A stretch of 64,000 bases of DNA from Cherax quadricarinatus (GCF_038502225.1 NC_091378.1:2397539-2461538); one strand, 5' to 3'; counted from the first letter of the stretch, positions 11,386 through 20,696 are shown. A program made the numbers and translations. Notes: a model not told the origin generated them from the sequence alone.

Positions 11386-11929
11386 TGGTGGCTGTGAGGA
11401 GAATGTGGTGTGAGGGGAGTGGGTGGTAAGAGTAGTGGATGCTGCACTGTACCATGATCTCCACCCACACGCCCACCCTCGTTATGTTGTCATTCTTGAA
11501 TATTTCTCCTCTGGGTAGGTTCAGTAACTCAGCACGCCCATGTACCTCACTTACCTCCCTATCTTTCCTCCCCAGTCCTCACACATGATGTTCTCCTCAC
11601 CCCCCTTCACTATCTTAACCCCTTCACCATCTTCCTCACCCCTCACCATCTTCCTCATCCCCTCCACTATCTTTCTAACCCCTCCCCATCTTTCTCACCC
11701 CTCCACCATCTTCACCCCTCCATCTTCCTCACCTCGTCCAGTGACACTAAGTTTATCATCAAGGTAACATTATATAGACAGCGGATCTTCACTTGTAGAC
11801 ACACATTTGACCAATAGTTCAAAAGGTTTCCTGAGATACAGAAATATATAGATTTTTCACAGTCATATACTGAGTTATATACTGAGTCATATATCATAGT
11901 TATAAGGAGTAGCTGTGAAAAATTAGTTG
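11386..11929. other. Intronic stretch with CT-rich degenerate repeat
   Basis: At about 11571-11745 there are imperfect copies of cccctccaccatcttcctca (roughly 20-25 bp), a pyrimidine-rich degenerate minisatellite. The remainder is unremarkable. Open frames here are low-complexity and not supported as genes. Confidence 0.6.
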
Positions 11930-12679
11930 ATGTAGTGCTAGCTCAGATTGATGTAGTGTTAGAAGAGGTTGATGTAGTGCTAGTACAGGTTGATGTAGTG
12001 CTAGCACAGGTTGATGTAGTGTTAGAACAGGTTGATGTAGTGTTAGAACAGGTTGATGTAGTGTTAGAACAGGTTGATGTAGTGCTAGCATAGGTTGATG
12101 TAATGTTAGAACAGGTTGATGTAGTGCTAGCATAGGTTGATGTAATGTTAGAACAGGTTGATGTAGTGTTAGAACAGGTTGATGTAGTGTTAGTACAAGT
12201 TGATGTAGTGTTAGTACAAGTTGATGTAGTGTTAGTACAAGTTGATGTAGTGTTAGTACAGGTTGATGTAGTGTTAGTACAAGTTGATGTAGTGTTAGTA
12301 CAGGTTGATGTAGTGTTAGTACAAGTTGATGTAGTGTTAGTACAAGTTGATGTAGTGTTAGTACAGGTTGATGTAGTGTTAGTACAGGTTGATGTAGTGT
12401 TAGTACAAGTTGATGTAGTGTTAGTACAAGTTGATGTAGTGTTAGTACAAGTTGATGTAGTGTTAGTACAGGTTGATGTAGTGTTAGTACAGGTTGATGT
12501 AGTGTTAGTACAGGTTGATGTAGTGTTAGTACAAGTTGATGTAGTGTTAGTACAGGTTGATGTAGTGTTAGTACAAGTTGATGTAGTGTTAGTACAGGTT
12601 GATGTAGTGTTAGTACAGGTTGATGTAGTGTTAGTACAAGTTGATGTAGTGTTAGTACAGGTTGATGTAGTGTTAGCAT
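11930..12679 (+). repeat. 21-bp minisatellite next to exon 1 acceptor
   Basis: About 35 copies of a 21-bp unit, gttgatgtagtgttagtac plus two variable bases. The 5' third carries variants (gctagcacag, gttagaacag). The period is a multiple of three, so several frames on both strands stay open (up to 261 codons). This is a by-product: the + frame ends in TAA at 12679-12681, before the exon. It stops 40 bp upstream of the splice acceptor at 12719. Confidence 0.95.
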
Positions 12680-12719
12680 AAACACAGTTGTTGTTAGTCA
12701 TGTCTTTGTTTCTTGTTAG

Positions 12720-13070
12720 AGGGAGAATTAACCGAGAATGAGGATAGCTCGTCCAGGGTACCTGCTACCCGCTCCTACCCACCACCAGATGCTACCTACC
12801 CACCACCTGCCGCCACCTACCCACCACCAGCAACCACCTACCCAGCTACTAGCCATGTCCTACGCCCGAAACGCCCTACGTTCCTGCCCATCAAGAACCA
12901 CGCCCGCCCTGCACTCTCAGCCAATGAGACGCACTCTGCCCTCGGAGCTGGCAAGGGATTGGAGGAGAGCCCGCGTGAGCCCCTCCCCTTTCACGGGAGT
13001 ACCAATCAGGGAGCTCCTGCCTGCCTGACCCCCAGCAGCCTGACCAATAGCATGTGCCAGTCACCAGCAG
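12720..13070 (+). CDS. Host gene exon 1 (of those visible), Pro-rich region
   Basis: The acceptor is tttgtttcttgttag at 12719 and the donor CAG|GTGCGAG at 13070/13071. The open frame is 117 residues: an acidic start (GELTENEDSSS), three in-frame 7-residue repeats YPPPDAT, YPPPAAT and YPPPATT, then a basic and Ser/Pro-rich stretch ending NSMCQSPA. The exon begins with two bases of a split codon and ends with one base of the next, which joins in phase to exon 14530. The composition suggests an intrinsically disordered linker of a larger protein. The 21-bp coding repeat may vary in copy number. No catalytic or binding motif is present, so function comes only from the later exons. Upstream exons must exist outside or earlier in the window. 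Confidence 0.72.
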
Positions 13071-13330
13071 GTGCGAGGTTGACCACTTCTCAGATTACTA
13101 TTATTACTATTATATTATTATTTTAGTTATTAATTATATTATTATGTTTTATTATTATTATTTTTTCTTATTAATTATATTATTATATTTTAACTCTTAA
13201 TTATATTTCATTTTAATTATTTTCACATTGTTTCCATTATTATTATTTTCTTTGAGATCAAAAATTGGACATTTCAAGCAGTTTTAAACTTTATCAAGTT
13301 ATTGACTTGATAAAGTTTACACAGTGGGGA
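13071..13330. repeat. Intron 1 start: AT/TTA-rich tract and small hairpin
   Basis: 13090-13255 is a TTA-rich low-complexity tract. At 13285-13318 a 14-bp inverted repeat (aaactttatcaagt / acttgataaagttt) surrounds a short loop. Confidence 0.75.
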
Positions 13331-13402
13331 CCAGTGACCTTGTAATGACCTTGCAATGACCTTGTAATGACCTTGTAATGACCTTGCAATGACCTTGCAA
13401 TG
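13325..13402 (+). repeat. 11-bp tandem repeat and adjacent hairpin
   Basis: About seven copies of gaccttgtaat/gaccttgcaat. Directly after it, at 13405-13433, aggctgaagtt and aacttcagcct form a short hairpin. Confidence 0.85.
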
Positions 13403-13620
13403 AAGGCTGAAGTTATGCAACTTCAGCCTCAATTGCAAGAACGCCAGTTCGATTCCCAGTACTCCTTGTAGTACTTGTTACTATCACATACCTGTCACCA
13501 GGATGCTCACTACTGTGGTGATCCATCTCACGGTGCTGGGGGGTACTTACCTATTTATCCTCACTTATTTGTGGCTCTAGGGGTCAAGTCTCAGCTCCCG
13601 GCCCCTGGTAACTGATACCA

Positions 13621-13762
13621 ACAAGTGGTTTAAGAGAGACGTGTAAGTAAACACTAAGATATATCAGACAACGTTTCGATCCTGGGATCTTGGTCACTTC
13701 TGATAATCTATTCAAGGTCCCAAGACCAAAACGTTTTCTTATATATCTTAGTGTAATCTGTT
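13621..13762 (-). repeat. Palindromic repeat with hammerhead motif (intron 1)
   Basis: An inverted repeat with arms about 13650-13700 and 13705-13757 (cactaagatatat ... atatatcttagtg). On the minus strand, 13705-13662 folds as a hammerhead: stem I TATCAGA pairs perfectly with TCTGATA; then the box GTGACCA, an extra A, stem II GATC-CCAG-GATC, GAAA, and self-complementary ACGT followed by T. The box has G3/C8 instead of the usual C3/G8, a swap that keeps the Watson-Crick pair. The right arm lacks the box. It is antisense to the host gene. Confidence 0.6.
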
Positions 13763-13796
13763 GAGATGTAAAATACTGTAGTTGTGGTGACTTCAG

Positions 13797-14455
13797 AGGG
13801 CGGGGAGCAGTGCCTTCCTGGGGTGGTATTGTCTGGCACTCCCCAGGGCGGGGAGCAGTGCCTTCCTGGGGTGGTATTGTCTGGCACTCCCCAGGGCGGG
13901 GAGCAGTGCCTTCCTGGGGTGGTATTGTCTGGCACTCCCCAGGGCGGGGAGCAGTGCCTTCCTGGGGTGGTATTGTCTGGCACTCCCCAGGGCGGGGAGC
14001 AGTGCCTTCCTGGGGTGGTATTGTCTGGCATTCCCCAGTGTATACACCTAGGGGGTAGCAGTGCTTTCCAGGATTGGTATTGTCTGGCACTCCCCAGGGT
14101 ATACCCCTTGGAGGGCAGTGTCTTCCCCAGGGTGGTATTGCCTGGCACTCTCGGAGTGACTCTCAAGTGTATACCCTTGGAGGGCAGTGTCTTCCCCAGG
14201 GTGGTATTGCCTGGCACTCTCCCCAGTGTATACACCTAGGGGGTAACAGTGCTTTCCTGGGGTGGTATTGTCTGGCACTCCCCAGGGTATACACCTTGGG
14301 GGCAGTGTCTTCCCCAGGGTGATATTGCCTGGCACTCTTCCCAGTGTACATATCTAGGGGGTAACAGTGCTTTCCTGGGGTGGTATTGTCTGGCACTCCC
14401 CAGCGTATCCACCTATGCGGATAGCAGTGCCTTCCTGGGGTGACACTCCCCATCC
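13797..14455 (+). repeat. 48-bp minisatellite with longer compound units
   Basis: Five nearly identical 48-bp units containing cttcctggggtggtattg (13797-14036) are followed by longer compound units with a gtatacacc insert and two alternating half-types: gtgctttcctgggg...ttgtctgg and gtgtcttccccaggg...ttgcctgg. It lies wholly in intron 1. The several open frames on both strands are due to the repeat. Confidence 0.95.
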
Positions 14456-14529
14456 CTCACTCCAGTATGTACCCCTGCCCTACCTCGTCGCTCCTGATAT
14501 ATGACGCAGTATCCCTCTCACTCTTACAG

Positions 14530-14679
14530 TGACCACTGGAACTTCTAGTGCGGGCGGGCCAGGCACTGCTGTAGCCACCTCAGCAGCGACCCCCACCAGT
14601 AGTACCTCCGTCAGCGCCCCCAGCAGCGCCCCCAGCAGCAGCGAGGCGCTAGTGGCTCGGAGGAATAAAACGCTATATG
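14530..14679 (+). CDS. Host gene exon 2, Ser/Thr/Ala-rich
   Basis: The acceptor is ctctcactcttacag at 14529 and the donor TATG|GTAAGT at 14679/14680. Two bases complete the codon split after exon 1 (G|TG, Val). The frame reads TTGTSSAGG, then a run of Ala/Thr/Ser/Pro with repeated SAPSS units, ending EALVARRNKTLY and one base of a Gly codon completed by exon 58154. This is low-complexity linker sequence becoming basic at its end. A short 12-bp coding repeat (agcgcccccagc) is visible. Both splice sites are close to consensus, and the phase agreement with exons on either side is the main support. No domain is present in the exon itself. Confidence 0.75.
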
Positions 14680-14696
14680 GTAAGTACAGCAACATC

Positions 14697-14930
14697 CCCC
14701 CTTCCCTTCATATCTCATTCTATCAACCCAGCCAACGTTCCCTTCCTTATATCTCACTCTACGCCAACCCAGCTAACGTTCCCTTCCTTATATCTCACTC
14801 TACGCCAACCCAGCTAACGTTCCCTTCCTTATATCTCACTCTACGCCAACCCAGCTAACGTTCCCTTCCTTATATCTCACTCTACGCCAACCCAGCCAAC
14901 GTTCCCTTCTTTATATCTCACTCTACGTCA
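14697..14930 (+). repeat. 41-bp minisatellite downstream of exon 2 donor
   Basis: About five to six copies of a unit containing cttatatctcactctacgcc, then aacccagctaacgttccc. It starts about 20 bp inside intron 2. Confidence 0.92.
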
Positions 14931-15185
14931 ACAATAACAGTGCTGCCTACCTCGTCAACGAGTCGAGATTAATTGCCTGTGTAGAACGCCTAGATATTAT
15001 TGCAATAACAGAGACCTGGTTCAACAGGAAGGTTGGTAGGGGCAATGTATGTCAGAGAGATAATTTAAACTTTTGCATTAGACAAAATATAAATGTGAAA
15101 GCGACTAACACTGAATCAACGTGGCTATAGTTTATCGAGGGACGTGAAAAGCTGATCCTGGGTGTGATCTACAGCCCTCAGACCT
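14930..15185 (+). pseudogene. LINE endonuclease-domain fragment
   Basis: A broken frame on the + strand reads ERLDIIAITETWFNRKVG and later LILGVIYSPQT. These match the ITE.W and IYxPP-type motifs of the APE-like endonuclease at the N-terminus of non-LTR retrotransposon ORF2. The minus-strand fragment ending near 17125 has RIDIIALTKT in the same position, so both belong to one family. Stops interrupt it and the rest of the element is absent. Confidence 0.65.
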
Positions 15186-15199
15186 AGGTAGGGAACACA

Positions 15200-15325
15200 G
15201 TAATGTTGAGAATTATATAAAATACTGACAGGCTGATGATTAAGATATATGTGCAACAGTTGGGTATCTTTATTGATGAAACGTTTCGCCCACACAGTAG
15301 ACTTCTTCAATCAAATGCAGAGGCA
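15200..15325 (-). repeat. Hammerhead-type repeat, partly decayed
   Basis: On the minus strand, 15309-15303 is TTGAAGA. Then follow an extra A, a wobble-paired stem II (GTCT/GGGC), GAAA at 15286-15283, self-complementary ACGT, T, and a short stem I' (TGA/TCA). Downstream sequence gggtatctttatt and tgtgcaacagt matches the copies at 17.7 and 20.75 kb. Position 3 is U, opposite G8. Confidence 0.45.
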
Positions 15326-15412
15326 GCAGGTGTAGTAGCGAAATGAAGATGATGTAATCAGTCCATCAGCTTTGGAGAAATAGCATTTGAGGTGGTCAGT
15401 CCCTCAGCTGAG

Positions 15413-15552
15413 GGACAAATAACCCGCACATAGGAGAGAGAGAAGCTTACGACGACGTTTCGGTCAGACTTGAAGCGAAACGAAATGGTCCAAGTCGGAC
15501 CGAAACATCATCATAAGCTTCTCTCTTCTTTGTGCGGGTTATTTGTGTATTG
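15413..15552. repeat. Palindromic repeat, second copy of the 10.5-kb family
   Basis: Arms carry aagcttacgacgacgtttcg and cgaaacatcatcataagc, outer flanks aacccgcacatagg and tgtgcgggttatttgtgt. The centre is disrupted by a short gaagcgaaacgaaat insertion. The hammerhead half-motif (GGACC, GAAA, ACRT) is kept; the CUGANGA box is not. Confidence 0.7.
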
Positions 15553-15557
15553 TTACA

Positions 15558-15718
15558 ACTAGGTACATATGCTCAGTAATAACGCACATGGAAACAGAAA
15601 CTCAGAAGATTAATTGATTTGTATATGTCGATCCCCTTCTGCTGAAGAGGATCCCAGAAGGGCATCGAAATATAGAGATCAATTAATCTCTTGAGTTTCT
15701 GTCTCCATGCGGATTATT
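15558..15718 (+). repeat. Palindromic repeat with sense-strand hammerhead motif
   Basis: Inverted repeat with outer arms gctcagtaataa / ttattgagca. In the right arm on the + strand, CTGAAGA (15642-15648) is followed by an extra g, a GAT...ATC stem II with inner CCC/GGG pairs, GAAA (15667-15670) and self-complementary ATAT, then A. Stem I is short (TCT/AGA beside a G-G mismatch). Box and GAAA core are intact. It is in the host gene's sense orientation in intron 2. Confidence 0.45.
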
Positions 15719-15929
15719 GAGCATAAAATTTAGTGTTGATAGATCATTATTATCAGGTGTTGTTGCATCTTCAGAGTTCTGTCTCCATGTGGATTATTAC
15801 TGAGCAATGACATGAGTTCATTATACTTAAGGTTATATATCTACACACCATAGGGAGGTTAGCATGGGCCACCACTGTGACCACAAAAGCATTTTTTTTT
15901 ATAGACGACTCTCACACCAGCATGGCTGT
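15719..15929. other. Non-coding intron 2 sequence
   Basis: Contains a partial direct copy of the preceding repeat flank (gtctccatgtggattattac) and a poly-T run. No gene is seen. Confidence 0.5.
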
Positions 15930-17125
15930 GTCTTCCTCTAACTTATATCCCCTCAAAGCCGCCATCATGACTCGCAAAATCATAACACCACCATTGCAAA
16001 CATACCAAAGACTGAGTGGGGCTTGAACTTATGACTTTGAACCGCACCCGGTCTGTGATTTGTAGTGATTTGTTGAAAAGATTAGATAATGGTTTACCAA
16101 GTTCCTCCTTTATAACCCTTGTGAACAGTTCATTAGGTCCCCGTGATTTGTTTGGTTTAATCTGTTTATCCGAGAACCACGTCACTATTGACGTGGTTCA
16201 ATAACTGGTCCTCCTGACCAGTTATTGATTTCTGGAATTTCACTAGTATCTTCCTGCATAAAAACAGGAAATAAATGTTAAAGACAGTACACATTTCTTT
16301 GTCACTGACAGTAAGTTGACCTGACTAACTTTTAAGTGAGTCTGTCTTCTCCCTAATCTTGCTACTATATATCTGATAGAAACCTTTTGAGTTGAATTTT
16401 GAAGCCCTTGCTACTTATATTTCATAATTGTTTTTGGCTTTTCTTATTTTTTTTTGTCTAATGTATTGGTTTGTCTGTGAATGCCTCTCTTTTGACGTGT
16501 GAGATGTTTAATGTAAAGTTTATCCATTTAGGATCATTTTTGGTTGATCTAATTTCCCTATTTGGAACATATGTTACCTGGGCAGCTTGTAAAATACTTT
16601 GAAAAATGTCATATTGGCAACCATGACCACCTACCTGGTCCACAGGAAATCAACTGTCAGGTCACACCAGTCGACTCCACCTAGGTAATCCTTCAGCAAA
16701 GTCGGCTATGCAAAAATTGGGGACTTTGACTTGATTATAGTTATCAAGGTAATTCCGTGAGGTATGAAAACTGATTTGTGATCGTTTCCTTTAAGTTCAT
16801 CACTAGCCTCAAGATTAGTAATTAGTGATTTCTTGTTAACAAGAAACAAGTCCAGCAAGTTATTTCCTCTGGTTGGTTTTGTTATAAACTTTTAGAAAAT
16901 CTTGAGCCGTATCTAGAAAGTCGCTAGACTCAAGATTTCCCATCGAAGTACTCCAGTCAATTTTGGTTAAAGTTAAAATTTGCCATTCAAACAACATTTT
17001 AGAATCTAGATGCTTAGTAATTTCGTCACATAGAAGTTTATGTATGTGAGATTCAGAAGGCATGTCTCTGCCTTTCAGGTTGAACTAGGTCTTTGTTAGT
17101 GCAATAATGTCAATCCTTCCTATAC
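15930..17125 (-). pseudogene. Degraded LINE: endonuclease, linker and start of RT
   Basis: Read on the minus strand from about 17125, frames carry in order: RIDIIALTKT and then TKIDWSTSMGNLESSDFLD (end of the APE-like endonuclease, with its I/W-W-x-T and FLD pieces); YVPNREIRSTKNDPKWIN (the basic linker before the RT); and KPNKSRGPNELFTRVIKEEL followed by LSNLFNKSLQ (RT region 0/1, normally nK..GPD.i..r.lk). The frame is broken by many stops and shifts. The catalytic RT motifs further on are missing, so the element was truncated at its 3' side. It lies antisense to the host gene in intron 2. Confidence 0.75.
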
Positions 17126-17169
17126 ATACAGTTTATCTTAGCTCGTATATTACTTCAAGCACTGTTCAG

Positions 17170-17490
17170 TTCTGTTGTAGATTCACCGGTATAATCGCCC
17201 GGCCGGGCCTTTTCCAAGAGGTGGCCTGGCCTTGGCTTCCTGTCGAGGGAGTGTCTCAGACCAATGTCTGTCATGGGAGGAGGTACAAGTACCGCGTCTT
17301 CTGGGACCAGCTGTCCCCAGGCCTAGCCCCATTCCCCGCCCCCATGGGGCTCTGAGGGAGAAATTAGGCACCTTCGGCTGCCAGAAACCCTGCCCACACT
17401 GGGCTCGAAGGGTGTGGCAGCTGCATAACAGCAGACGATGTCAGGAGGTGCAAAGGCAGCAAGCACTGCAGGATCCTTTTTGAGCCACAC
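17170..17490 (-). mobile_element. GC-rich short interspersed repeat, copy 1
   Basis: The minus strand matches the + strand at 55976-56220: ctaggcctggggacag, cacctcctcccatg, gagacactccct, gccaaggc.gggccacc, then aaggcccgg. This copy extends further 5' than the other one but lacks its (AAT)n tail. Being non-coding, short and tailed in one copy, it looks like a SINE or the 3' end of a LINE. Confidence 0.7.
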
Positions 17491-17660
17491 CCCAGCTTTG
17501 GGCCGAGCCCCGAGCACTGGGGAAGCTCAAGAATGCCTCTTACTGTGTGTGTTGCTGCTGCTTCTACTCCACTTCTCCATTGCACTTTCCCCTTCAAGCA
17601 CTTCTACTCATAGTACAGTAGACCTTAACAGAGATAGTCACTCGCCATCCTGTAGATAAA
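17491..17660. other. Non-coding spacer
   Basis: CT-rich unique sequence. Open frames of 73-83 codons on both strands have no recognisable motif. Confidence 0.5.
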
Positions 17661-17830
17661 TAGTTCAGAGAACCAATAAGTTGATAAATTAGACACATGT
17701 ACCACTTGGGTGTCTTTATTATAGAAGCGTTTCACCACACAGTGGACTGATAAAGCCACTGTGTGGCAAAATGTTTCAACAAAAATATCCAAGTGTTGCA
17801 CATGTGTCTTAATTTATCGACTCGCCACCC
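17661..17830 (+). repeat. Palindromic repeat with degenerate hammerhead motif
   Basis: Outer arms are ttgataaattagacacatgt and gacacatgtgc in inverted copy. In the right arm, CTGATAA at 17747-17753 is followed by an extra a, stem II GCCA-ctgtg-TGGC, AAAA in place of GAAA, and tgt. The G8 and G12 positions are mutated, so this copy should be inactive. It is the same family as 15.2 and 20.7 kb. Confidence 0.6.
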
Positions 17831-18339
17831 TCGACTGTCTCTTGGCTGATCAATTCCTATGCTTTTTATTAGTAACTATTTTATAAACAGTTGTCTCTTT
17901 TGAATATTTTCTTGGAGTAACTTGGCCACACACACCTATACCACTATCTTCTATCAGTTTAAAGTCCTAGATAACTCAGCAACGGCCCCCTCAACAGAGT
18001 TGGGTGATACTACCACCTCTGCCTCAGAAATATGTACCCCATCCCTTACATATCATGTTTGCCATAGAAATTATCCCTGTTGCCAATGAAGTGGATTGCA
18101 AGTTCTTTGTGGTACTTGTCTATCCAACAGTTTACACTAATTGTTAGCTGTATTAACAATAAATGTTAATCCTGCTGTAAACTGTGGTGGGAGAGCTGCT
18201 GTTATCATTTTGTGGAAGTGGTTTGTAATACTGATATTTCAGTTGTCTCTTTCAAAGACAAATTATCCCATCTCAATACATACAACAAGGGAATATAAAA
18301 TACTATAATATTACGCATCTAACCTAAACAGACAACCAT
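17831..18339. other. Non-coding intron 2 sequence
   Basis: No gene. At 17968-18005, ctcagcaacggccccc and gagttgggtgata look like a decayed minus-strand copy of the retroelement tail seen at 10276-10332. Otherwise unique sequence. Confidence 0.5.
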
Positions 18340-18650
18340 TCGTTGCCTGCTCCTCTTCAGTGTGGTATGCTGCACGTGATAGGCACCCCTTCTTTGGACC
18401 TAATTAGATCTATAAATGTCCTGTACTTAACTAGCAGCTCCTGTCTCCTGTCCTTCCCAGTATCATTTCCTCGAGCACTGAGGTAGATAATGGGGCTGTG
18501 CCCATTACCAGACATGGTAGTATTATCCAACCTGTTGACTATATCACCTCCAACACCAGCTCCAGGGAAACACTGTTCCTCACTTTCTTATCTCTCTTAC
18601 AGAAGGCAAGGTCCATGTACCAAACTTGGGATTCTGGAATAGGGAACAGG
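18340..18650 (-). pseudogene. LINE ORF1 esterase (SGNH) domain fragment
   Basis: On the minus strand, PESQVWYMDLAFCKRDKKVR (decayed from the GDSqvryLdr block) precedes LELVLEVI (from PGAGVGDI) and, in another frame, SPIIYLSARGNDTGKDR then ELLVKYRTFIDLIRS (the GGND block and its following helix). This order of blocks is that of the SGNH-type esterase carried by ORF1 of some CR1-clade LINEs. The GDS serine is kept as PES and GGND has become RGND. A frameshift and stops show it is dead. The intact LINE at 25.4 kb has zinc fingers but no such domain, so this is another subfamily. Confidence 0.6.
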
Positions 18651-18750
18651 GAAAGGATAGGAATAGAAGAAGACGAGAAAAGAGAGGAAGGGATTAGGCA
18701 AGATGAGAGGGATAAGGAAAAGCAAGGTAGAGGAAAGAAGCAAGGGTGAG

Positions 18751-18796
<46 letters not shown>

Positions 18797-18815
18797 GAGA
18801 GGAGAGAGAAGGCGT
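18751..18815 (+). repeat. (GA)n microsatellite
   Basis: Starts with gataga units, then about 40 bp of GA. Confidence 0.95.
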
Positions 18816-19189
18816 GTCACATGATCCCTGGGACAGACATGGCTTCAGGGGAAACAGGAGAGTCAGGTAATACAGGTGTGTGGGGAGGGAGGTGTTCCAG
18901 CCAGGAACACCACATCTCTCACCTTGACACCCTCTTCCCCTCTCTTCACCTTTTCCCATCACTTCACCCATTCTCTCTACCACCCCTTCCTCTCTATTCC
19001 TTTACTTCCCCTCCCTTTCCATCCCTCTATTTCCTCTCTTTCCCCATCAACATCTCCCTTCCCTCTTCCCCCATCCCTGTTGTTAATTCCCAAGTAATGT
19101 CAACACCATCTGGAATGAAACCTTTGAAGCTGCCATATTTGCTAGACTCACACGAGCCCCATCTGCTGCTAATAATGGCTTTGTTGCAA
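18816..19189. other. Non-coding stretch with CT-rich tract
   Basis: 18920-19085 is a degenerate pyrimidine-rich tract (ccctctcttcacc, tcccttccat). No gene; the 124-codon open frame is low-complexity. Confidence 0.6.
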
Positions 19190-19262
19190 CAGTAGCAACA
19201 GCCTGGTTGACCAGGCTGGCCTCAGGTGGCGTACACTAGCTAATAGGAGAACCACACTAGTT
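19190..19262 (+). pseudogene. CR1-type LINE 3' end, short fragment
   Basis: The sequence agcaacagcctggttgacca gg corresponds to S-N-S-L-V-D-Q-A at the C-terminus of the intact LINE ORF2. It is followed by a diverged tail. Confidence 0.5.
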
Positions 19263-19356
19263 AAGGCTCTTAGGAACGTCGAAGATTGAAGTGATAGCTA
19301 CTGATACCCTGTGATAAGATAACTTTGTGTACACATCTTGTGTGTACTCACCCATT
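19263..19356. other. Spacer
   Basis: No feature recognised. Confidence 0.4.
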
Positions 19357-19800
19357 TAAGAACATAAGAATGAAAGAGCACCGCAGCAGGCCAGCTTACT
19401 GGTCCATGCCAGTCGGGCCCAGCACACACCTGCCTTTAAAACTACACAACGTTTTAGCTTCAATGAGGTTACTCGGGAGTTTGTTCCACTCAGGGGGCGA
19501 TTCTTAGCTTCTGGTCACGCTTCGCTGGTCGCTACTAGGTCCACTCATCCCTTCTCCATGTGCTTCATCGAGCATCTTTTTAAAGCTGTGTATGGATCTT
19601 ACATCCACTACGTCACTCTCCAGACTGTTCCACTTCCTGACAACTGAAGAAATACTTTCTAACATCCCTGTGACTTGCCTGAATTTTCAACTTTCAGCTG
19701 TGACCCCTTGTTGCTGGGTCATATCTCTGAAACATCCTGTCTCTATCCACATTGTTAACACCTCTCAGTATTTTATATGTCGTTAACATGTTGTAATAAA
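19357..19800 (-). pseudogene. LINE ORF2 C-terminal fragments, two joined
   Basis: The minus strand from 19800 reads DRDRMFQRYDPATRGHS, then a piece like ASHRDVRKYFF and QEVEQSGE: the familiar block ahead of the ORF2 end, with a further segment on SFK-type sequence. Nearer 19500-19440 a second block reads WNKLPSNLIEAKTLCSFK, the typical terminal motif of another LINE. It ends in the ggcctgctgcggtgctcttt tail module. The two blocks look like nested or recombined 3' ends. All frames are broken. Confidence 0.6.
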
Positions 19801-19824
19801 GTTGGTAGAATTACCGACAATATG

Positions 19825-19990
19825 TAAAGTAAAAGGACACAAGTTCAATTAATGTGACATTTTATTGTGGCAACGTTTCGCTCTCCAGGAGCTTTATCAA
19901 GCAATTATAAAGCTCCTGGAGAGCGAAACGTTGCCACAATTAAATGTCACATTAGTTGCACTTGTGTCCTTTTACTTTACATGTCGTTAA
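19825..19990 (-). repeat. Palindromic repeat with hammerhead motif
   Basis: Near-perfect inverted repeat (arms about 19840-19902 and 19906-19970). On the minus strand of the left arm, 19902-19870 reads GC, TTGATAA, extra A, stem II GCTC-CTGGA-GAGC, GAAA, self-complementary ACGT, T, GC. The core has U3/A8 in place of C3/G8. Stem I is only 2 bp. The right arm has lost the start of the box. A partial copy sits at 48.62-48.75 kb. Confidence 0.55.
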
Positions 19991-20410
19991 CATGTCCTCC
20001 TCTATCCCTGCTATCCCTTAGTGTCGTTTCTAGTGTGTAATCGTAGAGGAGTCGAGGTGAGTGAAACGTTGGGGTGACTACTCGTGGATCTGGAGTACCG
20101 GTGGCATACACTGTGGAGTGGCACCAGGGTAGAAATACCCTGGATGCCGGCCACATGTATATTACAGGTACAAGTCAACCCGTCGCAAGAAAGGGGTAAC
20201 AGGTCAATATCTTTGGGAATTGATGTCAGGATTATCACGTTTTTTAGCAAGTCATTCTGCAAATTTTAAAATATATTAAGATAACATTGTTTTGGTCAGC
20301 AGTGTTAGGGACTCACTAATATCAGGTGAAACCTGGAACCAAAAACCAGCTGTTCTTCTGTTTTTTTTATGTAAAAATTTGGAGGAGGAAAGAAAGGCAA
20401 ATGATATATA
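19991..20410. other. Non-coding intron 2 sequence
   Basis: No gene or repeat recognised. It contains a single gtgaaacgttgggg like the palindrome families but without further similarity. Confidence 0.5.
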
Positions 20411-20412
20411 GG

Positions 20413-20692
20413 AGGCCCGGTGGCCTGGTGGCTAAAGCTCCCGCTTCACACACGGAGGGCCCGGGTTCGATTCCCGGCGGGTGGAAACATTTCGACACGT
20501 TTCCTTACACCTGTTGTCCTGTTCACCTAGCAGCAAATAGGTACCTGGGTGTTAGTCGACTGGTGTGGGTCGCATCCTGGGGGACAAGATTAAGGACCCC
20601 AGTGGAAATAAGTTAGACAGTCCTCGATGACGCACTGACTTTCTTGGGTTATCCTGGGTGGCTAACCCTCCGAACGAAATCTTATCTTAAAT
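20413..20692 (+). mobile_element. tRNA-derived SINE, full length
   Basis: The tRNA-like head has an A box tggcctggtgg (20421-20431) and a B box ggttcgattcc (20464-20474). A candidate anticodon loop is cttcaca, but the arm does not pair cleanly. The body runs through gactggtgtgggtcgcatcc and ctttcttgggttatcctggg and ends in a short (tctta)n tail. About 280 bp. Compared with the copy at 57845 it has a 14-bp deletion after ccctccg. Related copies lie at 57845-57996 and 58651-58922. Transcription would be by RNA polymerase III from the internal promoter. Confidence 0.88.
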
Positions 20693-20696
20693 GGGT

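Noticed and set aside
11900..12701. LHQPVLT/TSTCTNT repeat proteins and a + strand extension of exon 1
   Set aside because: The 21-bp array is open in several frames, and the + frame stops before the acceptor at 12719.
18539..18983. Leu/Ser-rich protein with signal-peptide-like stretch
   Set aside because: The hydrophobic run is translated (GA)n microsatellite; only the last 30 residues are meaningful, as a LINE ORF1 remnant.
20413..20485. Functional tRNA gene
   Set aside because: The A and B boxes are there, but the anticodon and acceptor arms do not pair well and it continues into a SINE body.
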